From NCBI GenBank assembly GCA_024640955.1, contig JAHEDZ010000022.1:1-42936 (forward strand): a stretch of 42,936 nt of DNA, given 5' to 3'. Position 1 is the first letter of the stretch. Each line of letters opens with the position of its first letter. Shown one piece after another: positions 1 through 8,262 of this stretch. The notes beneath the pieces were generated by a model. It made no database searches. It saw only the letters and a list, made by a program, of their open reading frames with translations, and was not told the origin of the DNA. The translations under genes were made by a program, and so were the position numbers. The stretch is from Oceanospirillaceae bacterium. GTDB lineage: Bacteria; Pseudomonadota; Gammaproteobacteria; Pseudomonadales; Balneatricaceae.

Positions 1-31
1 AGTAGGTCATTGCCAGGCACCTAATAAACAG

Positions 32-66
32 AAAACCCCGACAGCAAAGCTGGCGGGGTTTTTTGT
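32..66 (+). terminator. Rho-independent terminator of an upstream gene or RNA
   Basis: The stem AAAACCCCG (32-40) pairs with CGGGGTTTT (54-62). An inner CAGC/GCTG stem closes an AAA loop, and a T-run continues to about 64. The gene it ends lies before the window. The flanking A-run means it could also work on the other strand. Confidence 0.85.
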
Positions 67-97
67 TTATATGGCGCAATGAACTACTGTCCACTAC

Positions 98-260
98 AAC
101 GGGGCCCATGTGACCACGCATGCACCTACGGTGCAGCGGGGAGGCGCCAAAGGCGTCGCGCAGCGATTATTCGCCTTACGGCTCACCCCTACGGGGCCAG
201 CTAAAGCTGTTCATCTCGCTTCGCTCGTTGTGCGAACACTGTTCGCAACCTAATAAAGCC
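98..260. repeat. Cluster of short perfect hairpins in intergenic DNA
   Basis: At least six small inverted repeats with two- or three-base loops follow one another. They are TGCACC/GGTGCA (121-135), CGCC/GGCG (145-155), GCC/GGC (173-182), CCCC/GGGG (186-196), CAGCT/AGCTG (198-209) and TGCGAAC/GTTCGCA (231-247). No credible reading frame spans them. The cluster looks like an extragenic palindrome mosaic; its function is unknown. Confidence 0.6.
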
Positions 261-270
261 TGCGGTATGT

Positions 271-296
271 ATCGCTCACTAAAGTGAGCTCCTACA
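271..296 (-). repeat. REP-like extragenic palindrome
   Basis: Read on the minus strand, it starts TGTAGGAGC and ends GCGAT around a 7-bp stem (GCTCACT/AGTGAGC, 274-289). The invariant edges GTAGGAGC...GCGAT are those of the well-known Pseudomonas REP family mobilised by RAYT transposases. The match is from memory of the consensus. No RAYT gene lies in the window. Confidence 0.6.
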
Positions 297-344
297 TTGC
301 CAACCCCAATCTAATGCGCAAGGCTCTTGCACCTAAAAAGGTAT

Positions 345-373
345 CTGACCACCTTGTCGCTTTGGTTTATACT
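345..373 (+). promoter_or_regulatory. Probable sigma70 promoter of sdhE-cptA
   Basis: A -35 CTGACC (345-350) and a -10 TATACT (368-373) are separated by 17 bp. Transcription would start near 380, which favours the ATG at 403 over earlier in-frame starts as the sdhE initiation codon. Confidence 0.5.
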
Positions 374-402
374 TGCGCCACTCAAACATGATTGGAGTTC
401 AG

Positions 403-672
403 ATGGTGTACACTGAGGGTGATATTCGTAGGCTTACTTGGCAGTCACGTCGTGGCATGTGGGAGCTTGATCTGCTGTTTGTGCCGTTTATGGAAAATGC
501 CTTCAGAGAGCTAGAACTAGATGATCAGGAGCGCTTTGTGCGTTTGTTGGACTGTGAAGACCAAGAGCTCTTCATGTGGTTTATGCAGCGCGAAGAACCT
601 GAGGATTCTGACCATGCCCGTATTGTGAAGATCGTGTTGGATTATGTTCGCTCCACTAAGAGTTCAGCTTAA
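403..672 (+). CDS. sdhE: SdhE, FAD assembly factor for succinate dehydrogenase
   Basis: This small cytosolic protein (89 aa from this start) promotes covalent flavinylation of the SdhA/FrdA flavoprotein subunits. The family signature RRGMWELD lies near the N-terminus, followed by an acidic helical core containing RLLDCEDQELF, as in E. coli SdhE (88 aa). The ATG at 403 is preceded by GGAG at 394-397. In-frame TTG (373) and ATG (388) lie upstream but sit on or next to the predicted -10, so I prefer 403. It overlaps cptA by 29 nt, the usual sdhE-cptA pairing. Confidence 0.9.
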   Translation: MVYTEGDIRRLTWQSRRGMWELDLLFVPFMENAFRELELDDQERFVRLLDCEDQELFMWFMQREEPEDSDHARIVKIVLDYVRSTKSSA

Positions 673-1072
673 GCCGTCTAAACGCTGGTTCGTCTTTGTT
701 ATTGGGGTACATCTAGTCTCAATGCTGTGCCTGCTCTTTTTGACTCCTCTTGATCCCTTCGTTCGAGCTCTTCTAGCCTTCTTTCTGGTGTTAAGCGGAT
801 ACAGTTTCTTTCGTTTTCCTATAAATCAGGGAGTTACAACGCTGATTTGGAATGCTGATCAGCGACTGTTTGCAACTCGAGGTACCGATGGGGTTCAGAC
901 CCAGCATGAGATGCCAAAATCCTTGTTGGTTTTTCCGTTTCTGGTCTGCCTTAAGCTCAAAGCGCGCGCGCCCATCGCAAGCCAATGGCTTATTCTGCTG
1001 CCGGATATGATGAACAAAGATGAGTGGCGCAGACTTCAAGTGCTGTCGCGTTGGAGCGAGTTAGACGCTTAG
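644..1072 (+). CDS. cptA: CptA/YgfX-family inner-membrane protein
   Basis: This 142-residue protein begins inside the 3' end of sdhE and is expected to be translationally coupled to it. Two closely spaced hydrophobic segments (about residues 15-33 and 38-57) form a membrane hairpin. A cytoplasmic domain of mixed composition follows, ending in a Trp-rich stretch. This matches the YgfX family, described in E. coli as the membrane-bound CptA toxin acting on MreB/FtsZ; the toxin role is disputed. Assignment rests on position, size and topology more than on sharp motifs. Confidence 0.7.
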   Translation: MFAPLRVQLKPSKRWFVFVIGVHLVSMLCLLFLTPLDPFVRALLAFFLVLSGYSFFRFPINQGVTTLIWNADQRLFATRGTDGVQTQHEMPKSLLVFPFLVCLKLKARAPIASQWLILLPDMMNKDEWRRLQVLSRWSELDA

Positions 1073-1116
1073 CTCACCGAATACTCAGTCAGCGAGCTCG
1101 GTGTCCTGCCGTAATA

Positions 1117-2739
1117 CTAGTCGATTGACCAGTGGTAGTTGTCGGGCACTAGTACGGTGTCGTACAGGTCGGGTTCTGCCTCTGGATAGTCCAGCGTGTA
1201 GTGCAGGCCGCGGCTCTCGGTGCGTTTTATGGCGCACCGAATAATCAGCTCCGATACGAGCGCTAGATTACGCAGTTCAATCAAATACTTACTGACACGA
1301 TAGTTCTTGTAGTAGTCCTGAATCTCTCGCTGCAGTAACTCTACACGGTGGTCTGCACGTTCTAAACGCTTGTTGGTGCGAACGATTCCAACGTAGTCCC
1401 ACATGAATCGACGCAGCTCGTCCCAGTTGTGCGAGATAACAACATCTTCATCTGAATCAACTACCTGGGACTCATCCCAGGGTGGAACCTCAATCGTTTC
1501 CATCTCGGTATCAGCCAGTTCGGTAGAGATCGCTTTGGCGGCTGTGCTGCCGTAAACAACACACTCAAGCAGTGAATTAGATGCGAGCCGGTTGGCTCCA
1601 TGAAGCCCGGTAAACGCTGTCTCGCCGATCGCGTATAGGCCTTTGAGATCAGTTTGCCCGGCTGTATCGGTTATCACGCCGCCGCAGGTGTAGTGGGCTG
1701 CAGGTACAACGGGAATCGGCTCTTTAGTGATATCGATTCCCAACTCGAGACAGCGCTCGTAGATGGTTGGGAAGTGCTCTTTAACGAACTCGGCTGGCTT
1801 ATGCGAAATATCGAGATACATGCACTCGCTACCCAGACGTTTCATCTCGAAGTCGATTGAGCGCGCGACAATATCACGCGGTGCTAGCTCTGCTCGCTCA
1901 TCAAAATCCTGCATAAAACGTGTGCCGTCTGGACGCAGCAGAACTCCGCCTTCGCCGCGTACCGCTTCGGTTATCAGCAAGGATTTGGCTTTTGGGTGAT
2001 AGAGGCAGGTAGGGTGGAACTGATTGAACTCCATGTTAGCTATACGGCAACCTGCGCGCCACGCCATCGCTATACCATCTCCAGAGGCACCGCCGTCCGA
2101 GTTCGTAGTGTACAGATAAGCTTTTGATGCACCACCCGTAGCTAACACTATACGTTGAGCCAGGAAAGGCTCTACAGAGCTATCGGTTTGATTCAGTACA
2201 TAAGCTCCAATACAGGCGTTAGCGCCTAAGTTAAGCTTGCGGCGTGTGATTAAATCGACGCCAATATGATGCTCGAAGAGTTCAATATTGTCGGCCGCCT
2301 TGGCGCGTTCCATTAGAGTAGTCTGGATTGCACGACCCGTTGCATCGGCGGCATGTACTATGCGTCGATGAGAGTGGCCCCCCTCACGTGTGAGGTGATA
2401 GTCGTCGCCGGAGCGGGTAAAGGGTACGCCTTGCTCGATCAGCCAGCGGATACTCTCGGGGCCGTGATTGACCGTCTGGTCGACACTGTCTCGGTGACTG
2501 AGATTAGCGCCGGCGATGAAGGTGTCCTGGGCATGAGCCTCAGTTGTATCGCTCTGCTCGAAGACGCCGGCGATACCTCCTTGCGCCCACCAAGTGGCTC
2601 CATGCTCCAAACGCCCCTTGCTAAGAACGGCAACACGCAGGTGCGAAGGGAGGTTAAGTGCCAGGGTAAGCCCTGCTGCTCCGCTACCAAGAATCAAGAC
2701 ATCAAATTGTTTAGCCATGAACCGCTTAGCCTTAGACAT
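1117..2739 (-). CDS. nadB: L-aspartate oxidase
   Basis: NadB oxidises L-aspartate to iminoaspartate, the first step of de novo NAD synthesis, using FAD. The dinucleotide-binding motif GSGAAG is at residues 18-23. It is followed by the family blocks [33 protein letters not shown] and RGEGG, and a C-terminal helical domain ending near [11 protein letters not shown]. At 540 aa it has normal length. A second in-frame ATG seven codons in (2718) may be the true start, because neither has a clear Shine-Dalgarno. It diverges from rpoE, as in many gammaproteobacteria. It converges with cptA across a 44-bp gap that holds a weak CACCGA/TCGGTG inverted repeat. Confidence 0.96.
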   Translation of the reverse strand: MSKAKRFMAKQFDVLILGSGAAGLTLALNLPSHLRVAVLSKGRLEHGATWWAQGGIAGVFEQSDTTEAHAQDTFIAGANLSHRDSVDQTVNHGPESIRWLIEQGVPFTRSGDDYHLTREGGHSHRRIVHAADATGRAIQTTLMERAKAADNIELFEHHIGVDLITRRKLNLGANACIGAYVLNQTDSSVEPFLAQRIVLATGGASKAYLYTTNSDGGASGDGIAMAWRAGCRIANMEFNQFHPTCLYHPKAKSLLITEAVRGEGGVLLRPDGTRFMQDFDERAELAPRDIVARSIDFEMKRLGSECMYLDISHKPAEFVKEHFPTIYERCLELGIDITKEPIPVVPAAHYTCGGVITDTAGQTDLKGLYAIGETAFTGLHGANRLASNSLLECVVYGSTAAKAISTELADTEMETIEVPPWDESQVVDSDEDVVISHNWDELRRFMWDYVGIVRTNKRLERADHRVELLQREIQDYYKNYRVSKYLIELRNLALVSELIIRCAIKRTESRGLHYTLDYPEAEPDLYDTVLVPDNYHWSID

Positions 2740-2828
2740 TACTGGGCTGAATGTTTGAACGAGTCACTATTATGCCGAGTCTTTTGCGACTTTAGTAATG
2801 CTGCGGGTGAAAAATTACAGGATCCCGG

Positions 2829-2855
2829 GAACTTTTTCGAAAAATAGGGCTCTGA
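2829..2855 (+). promoter_or_regulatory. AlgU/RpoE-dependent promoter of the rpoE operon
   Basis: GAACTT (2829-2834) and TCTGA (2851-2855) are spaced by 16 bp, exactly the AlgU/sigma-E consensus. Transcription would start near 2862, leaving a leader of about 90 nt before rpoE. It implies autoactivation of the operon. Confidence 0.8.
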
Positions 2856-2952
2856 ATAGGTGTAGCGCATTGATTCCGCTTGAATTTGGGACTGTCTACG
2901 CCACATACTTTCACAAAGTCGGAACAGAAATTACCGGCGATCAGGACGGTGT

Positions 2953-3540
2953 GTGTCGAATTCAAGTCAAAAATTGACGGATCAGGTCTTAGTTGAGCGC
3001 GTACAGGCGGGGGATAAGAGCGCCTTCGATCTGTTAGTAAAACGCTATCAGCATAAGATCATTGGCTTGATAGGTCGCTATGTGCAGGATCAGTCGGAAG
3101 CGCTGGACGTCGCACAAGAGACTTTTATCAAAGCGTATAAGGCGCTCGATAGCTTTAGAGGTGAAAGCGCGTTCTACACCTGGCTCTACCGGATCGCTAC
3201 GAATACAGCGAAGAATTATCTGGTAACCCGCAGTAGACGCCCGCCCGGTACAGATGTGGATATAGACGATGTTCTCCAGGCAGAGTCTGAATCTGAGCTC
3301 AGAGAGATAGAGACTCCTGAGAACAACCTCTACCGGGATGAGCTTTTCAGTGTCATGGCCTCGACACTGGAGGCTCTGCCTGAAGAGCTTCGAGTTGCAT
3401 TGACGCTCAGAGAGTTGGAAGGGATGAGCTACGAAGAGATTGCCGAGGTGATGGACTGTCCTATCGGTACTGTTCGGTCACGTATCTTCAGAGCGCGTGA
3501 TGCGATCGATAAAGAGTTAAAACCCCTGCTGACAGATTGA
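2953..3540 (+). CDS. rpoE: RNA polymerase sigma factor RpoE/AlgU (ECF sigma-24)
   Basis: This envelope-stress sigma factor is 195 aa. Region 2 spans about residues 25-93, with the -10 recognition block DSFRGESAFYTWLYRIATNT. Region 4 spans about 132-184, with the helix-turn-helix MSYEEIAEVMDCPIGTVRSRIFRARDAI. The sequence follows E. coli RpoE and P. aeruginosa AlgU almost end to end. The start is GTG at 2953, chosen because it gives the conserved N-terminus ending in KLTDQVLVERV. It heads the operon rpoE-rseA-rseC-mucD and is preceded by its own type of promoter. A small GCTCC/GGAGC hairpin (3543-3556) lies between it and rseA. Confidence 0.96.
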   Translation: MSNSSQKLTDQVLVERVQAGDKSAFDLLVKRYQHKIIGLIGRYVQDQSEALDVAQETFIKAYKALDSFRGESAFYTWLYRIATNTAKNYLVTRSRRPPGTDVDIDDVLQAESESELREIETPENNLYRDELFSVMASTLEALPEELRVALTLRELEGMSYEEIAEVMDCPIGTVRSRIFRARDAIDKELKPLLTD

Positions 3541-3583
3541 CTGCTCCGATAGGAGCGTTGATTGTAGCAACTGAGGATTGAAC

Positions 3584-4420
3584 ATGTCTTACTCAGACAA
3601 ACCGGAAAATTTGGCAAAGCTTGAGAGCCTGTCAGCACTGATGGACGGCGAGAGTAACGAGCTTGAGCTACGTCGAACGCTGAAAACAGCTGCCGAAGAC
3701 GATGAGTTATCCGAAACCTGGCGTCGTTATCACCTGGCGCAGAGCCTGATCAAGGGTCAGGGTGTTGAATCCAAAATCGACCTCAGTGTCGGCGTGATGG
3801 CCGCGATTGAGCGGGACGAGCAGGTCGAGAAAGCAGCAGTGCCGGCTAAGCCTCAGACTCACTGGTGGCAGGGTGCAGCAAGTATGGCTGCGGCTGCCTC
3901 CGTCACACTGGCGGTTCTGCTGGGTGTTCAGCAGTTCTCTGCTCAAACAGATCTAACCGGTATGCAGCAGGCGGGTGTTATTGAGCGTGCGGGAGCCACT
4001 GCGGCGCTTGTGCCAACCTCACTCTCCGGCAACGCCGACAAAACGAACGGTGCTGAGGCGATCGAAGTGATTCGTCTGTCTGAAGATATGCGCCGTTCAA
4101 TCACTGAATATCAATCGACTTTGGCTTCCCTGTCACCGAGCTGGCAGCCCGAGTGGTTGCCCGAGGGCTACTCCGCTGCCGGAGTGCAACTAGAGGGTGC
4201 AGCGACTACACGCCTTTACAGTAAGTCGGGTGAACTGTTAACTCTGGCTGTTGAGCCTCTGACTGAACAGTCACCAGCCCCCGGTAGCTATTCTCAAGCG
4301 GGCCTGACGGCGCTCGGCCGAGTTGTTGATCAGCACTTTGTATCGCTGGTAGGACAGGTCTCTCTGGACGAAGCGGATCGTGTAATCAGCTCGCTGCAGT
4401 GGCAGAAAACTGCCAAGTAA
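3584..4420 (+). CDS. rseA: Anti-sigma-E factor RseA/MucA with a fused RseB-type C-terminal domain
   Basis: The N-terminus (residues 1-75; SALMDGE at 17-23, ELSETWRRYHL at 41-51) is the cytoplasmic sigma-binding domain of RseA/MucA. One membrane segment lies at about 95-117. The periplasmic part is long: a linker to about 185, then a domain (about 187-272) with WLPEGY, LYSKSGELLTLAVEP and LVGQVSLDEADRVISSLQW. That spacing matches the MucB/RseB C-terminal domain (E. coli RseB: WLPQGF, LYSDGLFSFSV, IVGELPPQTAKRIAENIKF). No separate rseB follows, and rseC begins 21 nt downstream. Total length is 278 aa, against 194-216 for MucA and RseA. The start at 3584 follows GAGG (3573-3576). The domain call is by eye. 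Expected control is release of RpoE by regulated proteolysis. Confidence 0.85.
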   Translation: MSYSDKPENLAKLESLSALMDGESNELELRRTLKTAAEDDELSETWRRYHLAQSLIKGQGVESKIDLSVGVMAAIERDEQVEKAAVPAKPQTHWWQGAASMAAAASVTLAVLLGVQQFSAQTDLTGMQQAGVIERAGATAALVPTSLSGNADKTNGAEAIEVIRLSEDMRRSITEYQSTLASLSPSWQPEWLPEGYSAAGVQLEGAATTRLYSKSGELLTLAVEPLTEQSPAPGSYSQAGLTALGRVVDQHFVSLVGQVSLDEADRVISSLQWQKTAK

Positions 4421-4441
4421 GCAGGGAAGCGTCTCAAGTTA

Positions 4442-4876
4442 ATGATCGAAGAGTCCGCTCAGGTTACTCGGGTTGTAGATACCGGCATCTGGATTGAAGT
4501 AAACCGCAAAAGCGCCTGTGCGGCCTGTAGTGCGCAGGCAGGCTGCGGGCAGAAAAAACTAGTCGACTGGCTTCCTAGTAAGCGGGTTGAAGTCTTCGTT
4601 GATAATCCTCTAAATCTTATTCTCTCGCCCGGTCAAGTTGTCACTGTTGGGCTGGAAGAGGGGGTGTTACTAAGAGCCTCTATTCTCGTCTACCTGACCC
4701 CTCTGATGGGCTTGATCGCGGCAGTATTAATTTTATATCTTCTCAACCTTTCAGAAACCTTTCAGATCCTAGGGGCTATTCTAGGTCTCACAGTTGGGTT
4801 CATTTTGACCCGTGTAGTGAGTGTCCGCAGAGTTGCTCTGGGTGATTTCACACCTCAGCTTCTTCGCACTCAATAG
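4442..4876 (+). CDS. rseC: RseC/MucC family SoxR-reducing-type membrane protein
   Basis: This 144-aa inner-membrane protein has a cysteine cluster at residues 26, 29 and 35 (CAACSAQAGC) in the N-terminal domain and two membrane segments (about 78-101 and 107-124). RseC/MucC proteins are modulators of the sigma-E operon, and their relatives (RsxC-linked) reduce SoxR. E. coli RseC shows the same CSSCASRAGCG pattern, topology and operon position. It directly follows the fused anti-sigma gene and precedes mucD by 23 nt. Confidence 0.9.
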   Translation: MIEESAQVTRVVDTGIWIEVNRKSACAACSAQAGCGQKKLVDWLPSKRVEVFVDNPLNLILSPGQVVTVGLEEGVLLRASILVYLTPLMGLIAAVLILYLLNLSETFQILGAILGLTVGFILTRVVSVRRVALGDFTPQLLRTQ

Positions 4877-4899
4877 TTCAATTACTCAAGGAGTAGACG

Positions 4900-6300
4900 A
4901 TGAAGATGATCAGATCTCTGATACTGATTGTTGGTCTGGCGTTCAGTGCGCAAACTTGGGCGGTAGATCTGCCAGACTTTACCGGCTTGGTGAAGTCACT
5001 TTCACCCGCAGTTGTGAATATCAGCACAATTAACGAGGTGAAACCTCAAGAATCACAGAGTGACCAATTCCGTGGACCTAATGGCGAAGAGATGCCAGAG
5101 ATCTTTCGCGACTTTTTCCGCGGTTTTCAGGGTCCCGGTGGCGCACCGCGTGTGAATCCACAATCTCTAGGCTCGGGCTTTATCATCTCTGAAGATGGCT
5201 ACGTGTTGACTAATCACCATGTGGTAGAGGGCGCTGATAAGGTGATGGTGCGCATGAATGATCGACGCGAGATTGAGGCGGAGGTTATCGGGTCGGATCA
5301 GCGCTCAGATGTCGCGCTATTAAAGATTGACGGCTCAGATCTTCCCACCGTTGAGATTGGCAGCTCAGATGCGCTCGAGGTAGGTGAGTGGGTACTAGCG
5401 ATTGGTAGTCCGTTCGGTTTCGATGCGACAGTAACGGCTGGTATTGTCAGCGCTAAAGAGCGCTCTTTAGCGGGCGACTCTTACGTTCCCTTCATTCAGA
5501 CGGACGTTGCCATCAATCCCGGTAACTCTGGTGGTCCTCTGTTTAACCTAGACGGGGAAGTGGTCGGTATCAACTCCCAGATCTACACCCGCTCTGGAGG
5601 CTTTATGGGGCTCTCCTTCGCTATTCCGATGGATGTCGCTATGGAAGTCGCCGATCAGTTGCGCGACCAGGGCTATGTCGACCGTGGCTGGCTGGGTGTG
5701 ATCATCCAAGAGGTGACGCGTGATTTGGCAGAGTCCTTTGGCCTTGATAAACCATCAGGTGCGCTGGTTGCGCAGGTGCTGCCAGACAGCCCGGCAGAAG
5801 CGGCAGGCCTGCAAGAGGGTGACGTCATTATTGGCTTTAACGGCCGTGAAATCGGGCTTTCCTCTGAGCTACCGGCTCAGGTCGGTCGGGTGGCACCCGG
5901 TAAATCGGCAGCGGTGGATATCTACCGCGACGGTAAAACACTAACCGTTGATGTGGAGATCGGACTCTTGCCTTCACAAGAGGAGCTGGTTCAGAGTCGG
6001 GTGGCACCAGATGAGCCGCGCAAATCGGAGAGTTTGGGGCTCAACGTGCGCGATTTGACTGATGAGGACAAAGGGCGCCTGGAGGTCAGCTCTGGTGTGT
6101 TGGTTGAGGGGGTTTCAGCAGGGCCTGCTGCTCAGGCAGGCGTAGCTGTCGGAGATATCATCACTACACTCGGTGGCAAGAGCGTGGATTCAGTTTCAAC
6201 GCTGCGAGAGCTAGTTGATGATCTATCAGCAGATCGCCCGGTTCCATTGCGGATCGTCCGCGGCGGTAGTCCGGTCTACCTAGCACTTCGTATTGAGTAA
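4900..6300 (+). CDS. mucD: Periplasmic Do/DegP-family serine protease MucD
   Basis: The protein has 466 aa with a cleavable signal peptide (residues 1-21, ending QTWA). The trypsin-like domain carries the triad His107 (LTNHHVV), Asp137 (SDVALL) and Ser210 (NPGNSGGPL), and two PDZ domains fill about residues 270-360 and 375-463. MucD degrades misfolded envelope proteins and restrains AlgU activation. The start at 4900 has AAGGAG at 4888-4893. It is the last gene of the rpoE operon, followed by a strong terminator. No DegS-like second protease is seen here. Confidence 0.95.
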   Translation: MKMIRSLILIVGLAFSAQTWAVDLPDFTGLVKSLSPAVVNISTINEVKPQESQSDQFRGPNGEEMPEIFRDFFRGFQGPGGAPRVNPQSLGSGFIISEDGYVLTNHHVVEGADKVMVRMNDRREIEAEVIGSDQRSDVALLKIDGSDLPTVEIGSSDALEVGEWVLAIGSPFGFDATVTAGIVSAKERSLAGDSYVPFIQTDVAINPGNSGGPLFNLDGEVVGINSQIYTRSGGFMGLSFAIPMDVAMEVADQLRDQGYVDRGWLGVIIQEVTRDLAESFGLDKPSGALVAQVLPDSPAEAAGLQEGDVIIGFNGREIGLSSELPAQVGRVAPGKSAAVDIYRDGKTLTVDVEIGLLPSQEELVQSRVAPDEPRKSESLGLNVRDLTDEDKGRLEVSSGVLVEGVSAGPAAQAGVAVGDIITTLGGKSVDSVSTLRELVDDLSADRPVPLRIVRGGSPVYLALRIE

Positions 6301-6321
6301 CCAATAGCAATGGGTTGCAAG

Positions 6322-6350
6322 AAGGGGAGCGCTGCTCCCCTTTTGGTTTT
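6322..6350 (+). terminator. Terminator of the rpoE-mucD operon
   Basis: AAGGGGAGC (6322-6330) pairs with GCTCCCCTT (6334-6342) around a GCT loop, followed by a T-rich tail to 6350. It separates the stress operon from lepA. Confidence 0.85.
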
Positions 6351-6381
6351 TCAGTTCAGTGCATTTCCTATCTATGTGAGG

Positions 6382-6400
6382 CGAATTCAAGTAAAATTCG
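6382..6400. promoter_or_regulatory. Inverted repeat upstream of lepA
   Basis: CGAATT (6382-6387) and AATTCG (6395-6400) form a perfect 6-bp inverted repeat with a 7-bp spacer, about 60 nt before lepA. It could be an operator or part of a leader. I cannot pick a convincing -35/-10 pair in this gap. Confidence 0.3.
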
Positions 6401-6456
6401 GCGCTAAATTTTGGGTCAAATGCCCGGGTTAACAGTATTTTTGGGTAAGAACTATC

Positions 6457-8256
6457 GTGAGTACGCTTGATCACATCCGTAACTTCAGCATTATCGCGCA
6501 TATCGACCATGGTAAATCGACCCTGGCAGACCGCATTATTCAGATCTGTGGTGGCCTCAGTGACCGCGAGATGGCGGCACAGGTGCTCGACTCGATGGAT
6601 ATTGAGCGTGAGCGCGGTATCACGATTAAAGCGCAGAGCGTAACGCTCAACTACAGCGCAAAGAACGGTAAAACCTACCAGCTAAACTTCATCGACACGC
6701 CGGGGCACGTTGACTTCTCATACGAAGTGTCGCGCTCTCTGTATGCCTGTGAAGGCGCGCTGTTGGTTGTCGATGCGGCTCAGGGTGTAGAGGCGCAGTC
6801 GGTCGCTAACTGCTACACCGCGATCGAACAAGGATTGGAAGTACTGCCAATTCTTAACAAGATGGATCTACCGCAGGCACAGCCTGAAGTCGTCCGTCAG
6901 GAGATCGAAGAGGTTATTGGTATCGATGCCTCGGGTGCGATTCCCTGCTCTGCGAAGACAGGCCTCGGTGTAGAAGATGTGCTCGAAGCACTGATTGATG
7001 TTATCCCGCCGCCTGAGGGTGATTACGACGCACCGCTTCAAGCATTGATTATCGACTCTTGGTTCGATAACTATCTGGGTGTTGTCTCTTTGGTGCGTGT
7101 AGTGCAGGGTACTCTCAAGCGCAAAGACAAGATCATGGTGAAGTCGACTGGGGTTAACTACCAAGCGGAGATGGTCGGTATCTTTACGCCGAAACAGACG
7201 ACAACCGATGTTCTGCGTGCCGGTGAAGTTGGATTTGTTGTTGCAGGTATCAAAGACATCCATGGTGCGCCTGTCGGAGATACGCTGACGCACGCGAAGA
7301 CACCTGATGTAGAGTCGCTGCCAGGTTTTCAGAAGGTTCAGCCGCAGGTGTATGCTGGCCTCTTTCCTACCAGCTCTGATGACTACGAAGATTTCCGTGA
7401 AGCTTTGGATAAGCTAACGCTGAATGATGCGTCACTCTTCTTCGAGCCAGAGACTTCAGATGCCCTAGGTTTCGGTTTCCGTTGTGGCTTCCTTGGCATG
7501 CTGCACATGGAGATTATCCAGGAGCGACTGGAGCGCGAGTACAACCTCGACCTGATCACCACCGCGCCAACTGTTGTCTATGAGATCGAGATGAACAACG
7601 GCGATGTCATCTACATTGATAGCCCGTCAAAACTGCCTGATCCAGGTGGCATTCGCGAGATGCGCGAACCGATTGTGCAGGCCAATATTTTGGTGCCTCA
7701 GGAGTACCTAGGACAGGTGATCGGTCTCTGTGTTGAGAAGCGTGGTACGCAGAAGAATATGTCTTTCGTTGGTAACCAGGTACAGCTGACCTACGAGCTG
7801 CCGATGGCCGAAGTCGTGCTCGACTTCTTTGATCGTCTCAAGTCCTGCTCACGCGGTTACGCATCACTGGAGTACAACTTTATCCGCTTTGAAGCGGCTA
7901 AGTTGGTGCGCATGGATATCCTGATCAATGGCGAGAAGGTAGATGCACTGGCAGTGATTCTACATCGTGATAATGCCATGTATAAAGGGCGTCAGCTCTG
8001 TGAGAAAATGAAAGACCTGATACCGCGTCAGATGTTTGATGTCGCGATTCAGGCAGCCCTCGGTGGTAAAATCATTGCCCGTACCACGGTAAAAGCCCTG
8101 CGCAAAAACGTACTGGCTAAGTGTTACGGTGGTGACGTGAGCCGTAAGAAGAAACTGCTGGCGAAGCAGAAAGAGGGTAAAAAACGAATGAAGCAGGTAG
8201 GGCGTGTGGAGATTCCACAGGACGCTTTCCTTGCCGTACTGAAGGTGGATGATTAA
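6457..8256 (+). CDS. lepA: Elongation factor 4 (LepA) GTPase
   Basis: LepA is a ribosome-associated translational GTPase implicated in back-translocation and 30S biogenesis. G motifs are visible: AHIDHGKST (14-22), DTPGHVD (80-86) and NKMD (134-137). EF-G-like domains II, III and V follow. The LepA-specific C-terminal domain contains [20 protein letters not shown]. At 599 aa it has normal length. The start is GTG at 6457, which yields the family-typical short N-terminus before the first G motif. It heads the lepA-lepB run, and lepB starts 6 nt after its stop. Confidence 0.97.
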   Translation: MSTLDHIRNFSIIAHIDHGKSTLADRIIQICGGLSDREMAAQVLDSMDIERERGITIKAQSVTLNYSAKNGKTYQLNFIDTPGHVDFSYEVSRSLYACEGALLVVDAAQGVEAQSVANCYTAIEQGLEVLPILNKMDLPQAQPEVVRQEIEEVIGIDASGAIPCSAKTGLGVEDVLEALIDVIPPPEGDYDAPLQALIIDSWFDNYLGVVSLVRVVQGTLKRKDKIMVKSTGVNYQAEMVGIFTPKQTTTDVLRAGEVGFVVAGIKDIHGAPVGDTLTHAKTPDVESLPGFQKVQPQVYAGLFPTSSDDYEDFREALDKLTLNDASLFFEPETSDALGFGFRCGFLGMLHMEIIQERLEREYNLDLITTAPTVVYEIEMNNGDVIYIDSPSKLPDPGGIREMREPIVQANILVPQEYLGQVIGLCVEKRGTQKNMSFVGNQVQLTYELPMAEVVLDFFDRLKSCSRGYASLEYNFIRFEAAKLVRMDILINGEKVDALAVILHRDNAMYKGRQLCEKMKDLIPRQMFDVAIQAALGGKIIARTTVKALRKNVLAKCYGGDVSRKKKLLAKQKEGKKRMKQVGRVEIPQDAFLAVLKVDD

Positions 8257-8262
8257 ATCGTC

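Noticed and set aside
2353-2847. Open frame of 164 codons opposite the nadB start, running towards rpoE
   Set aside because: It crosses the nadB start and the AlgU promoter and encodes nothing recognisable.
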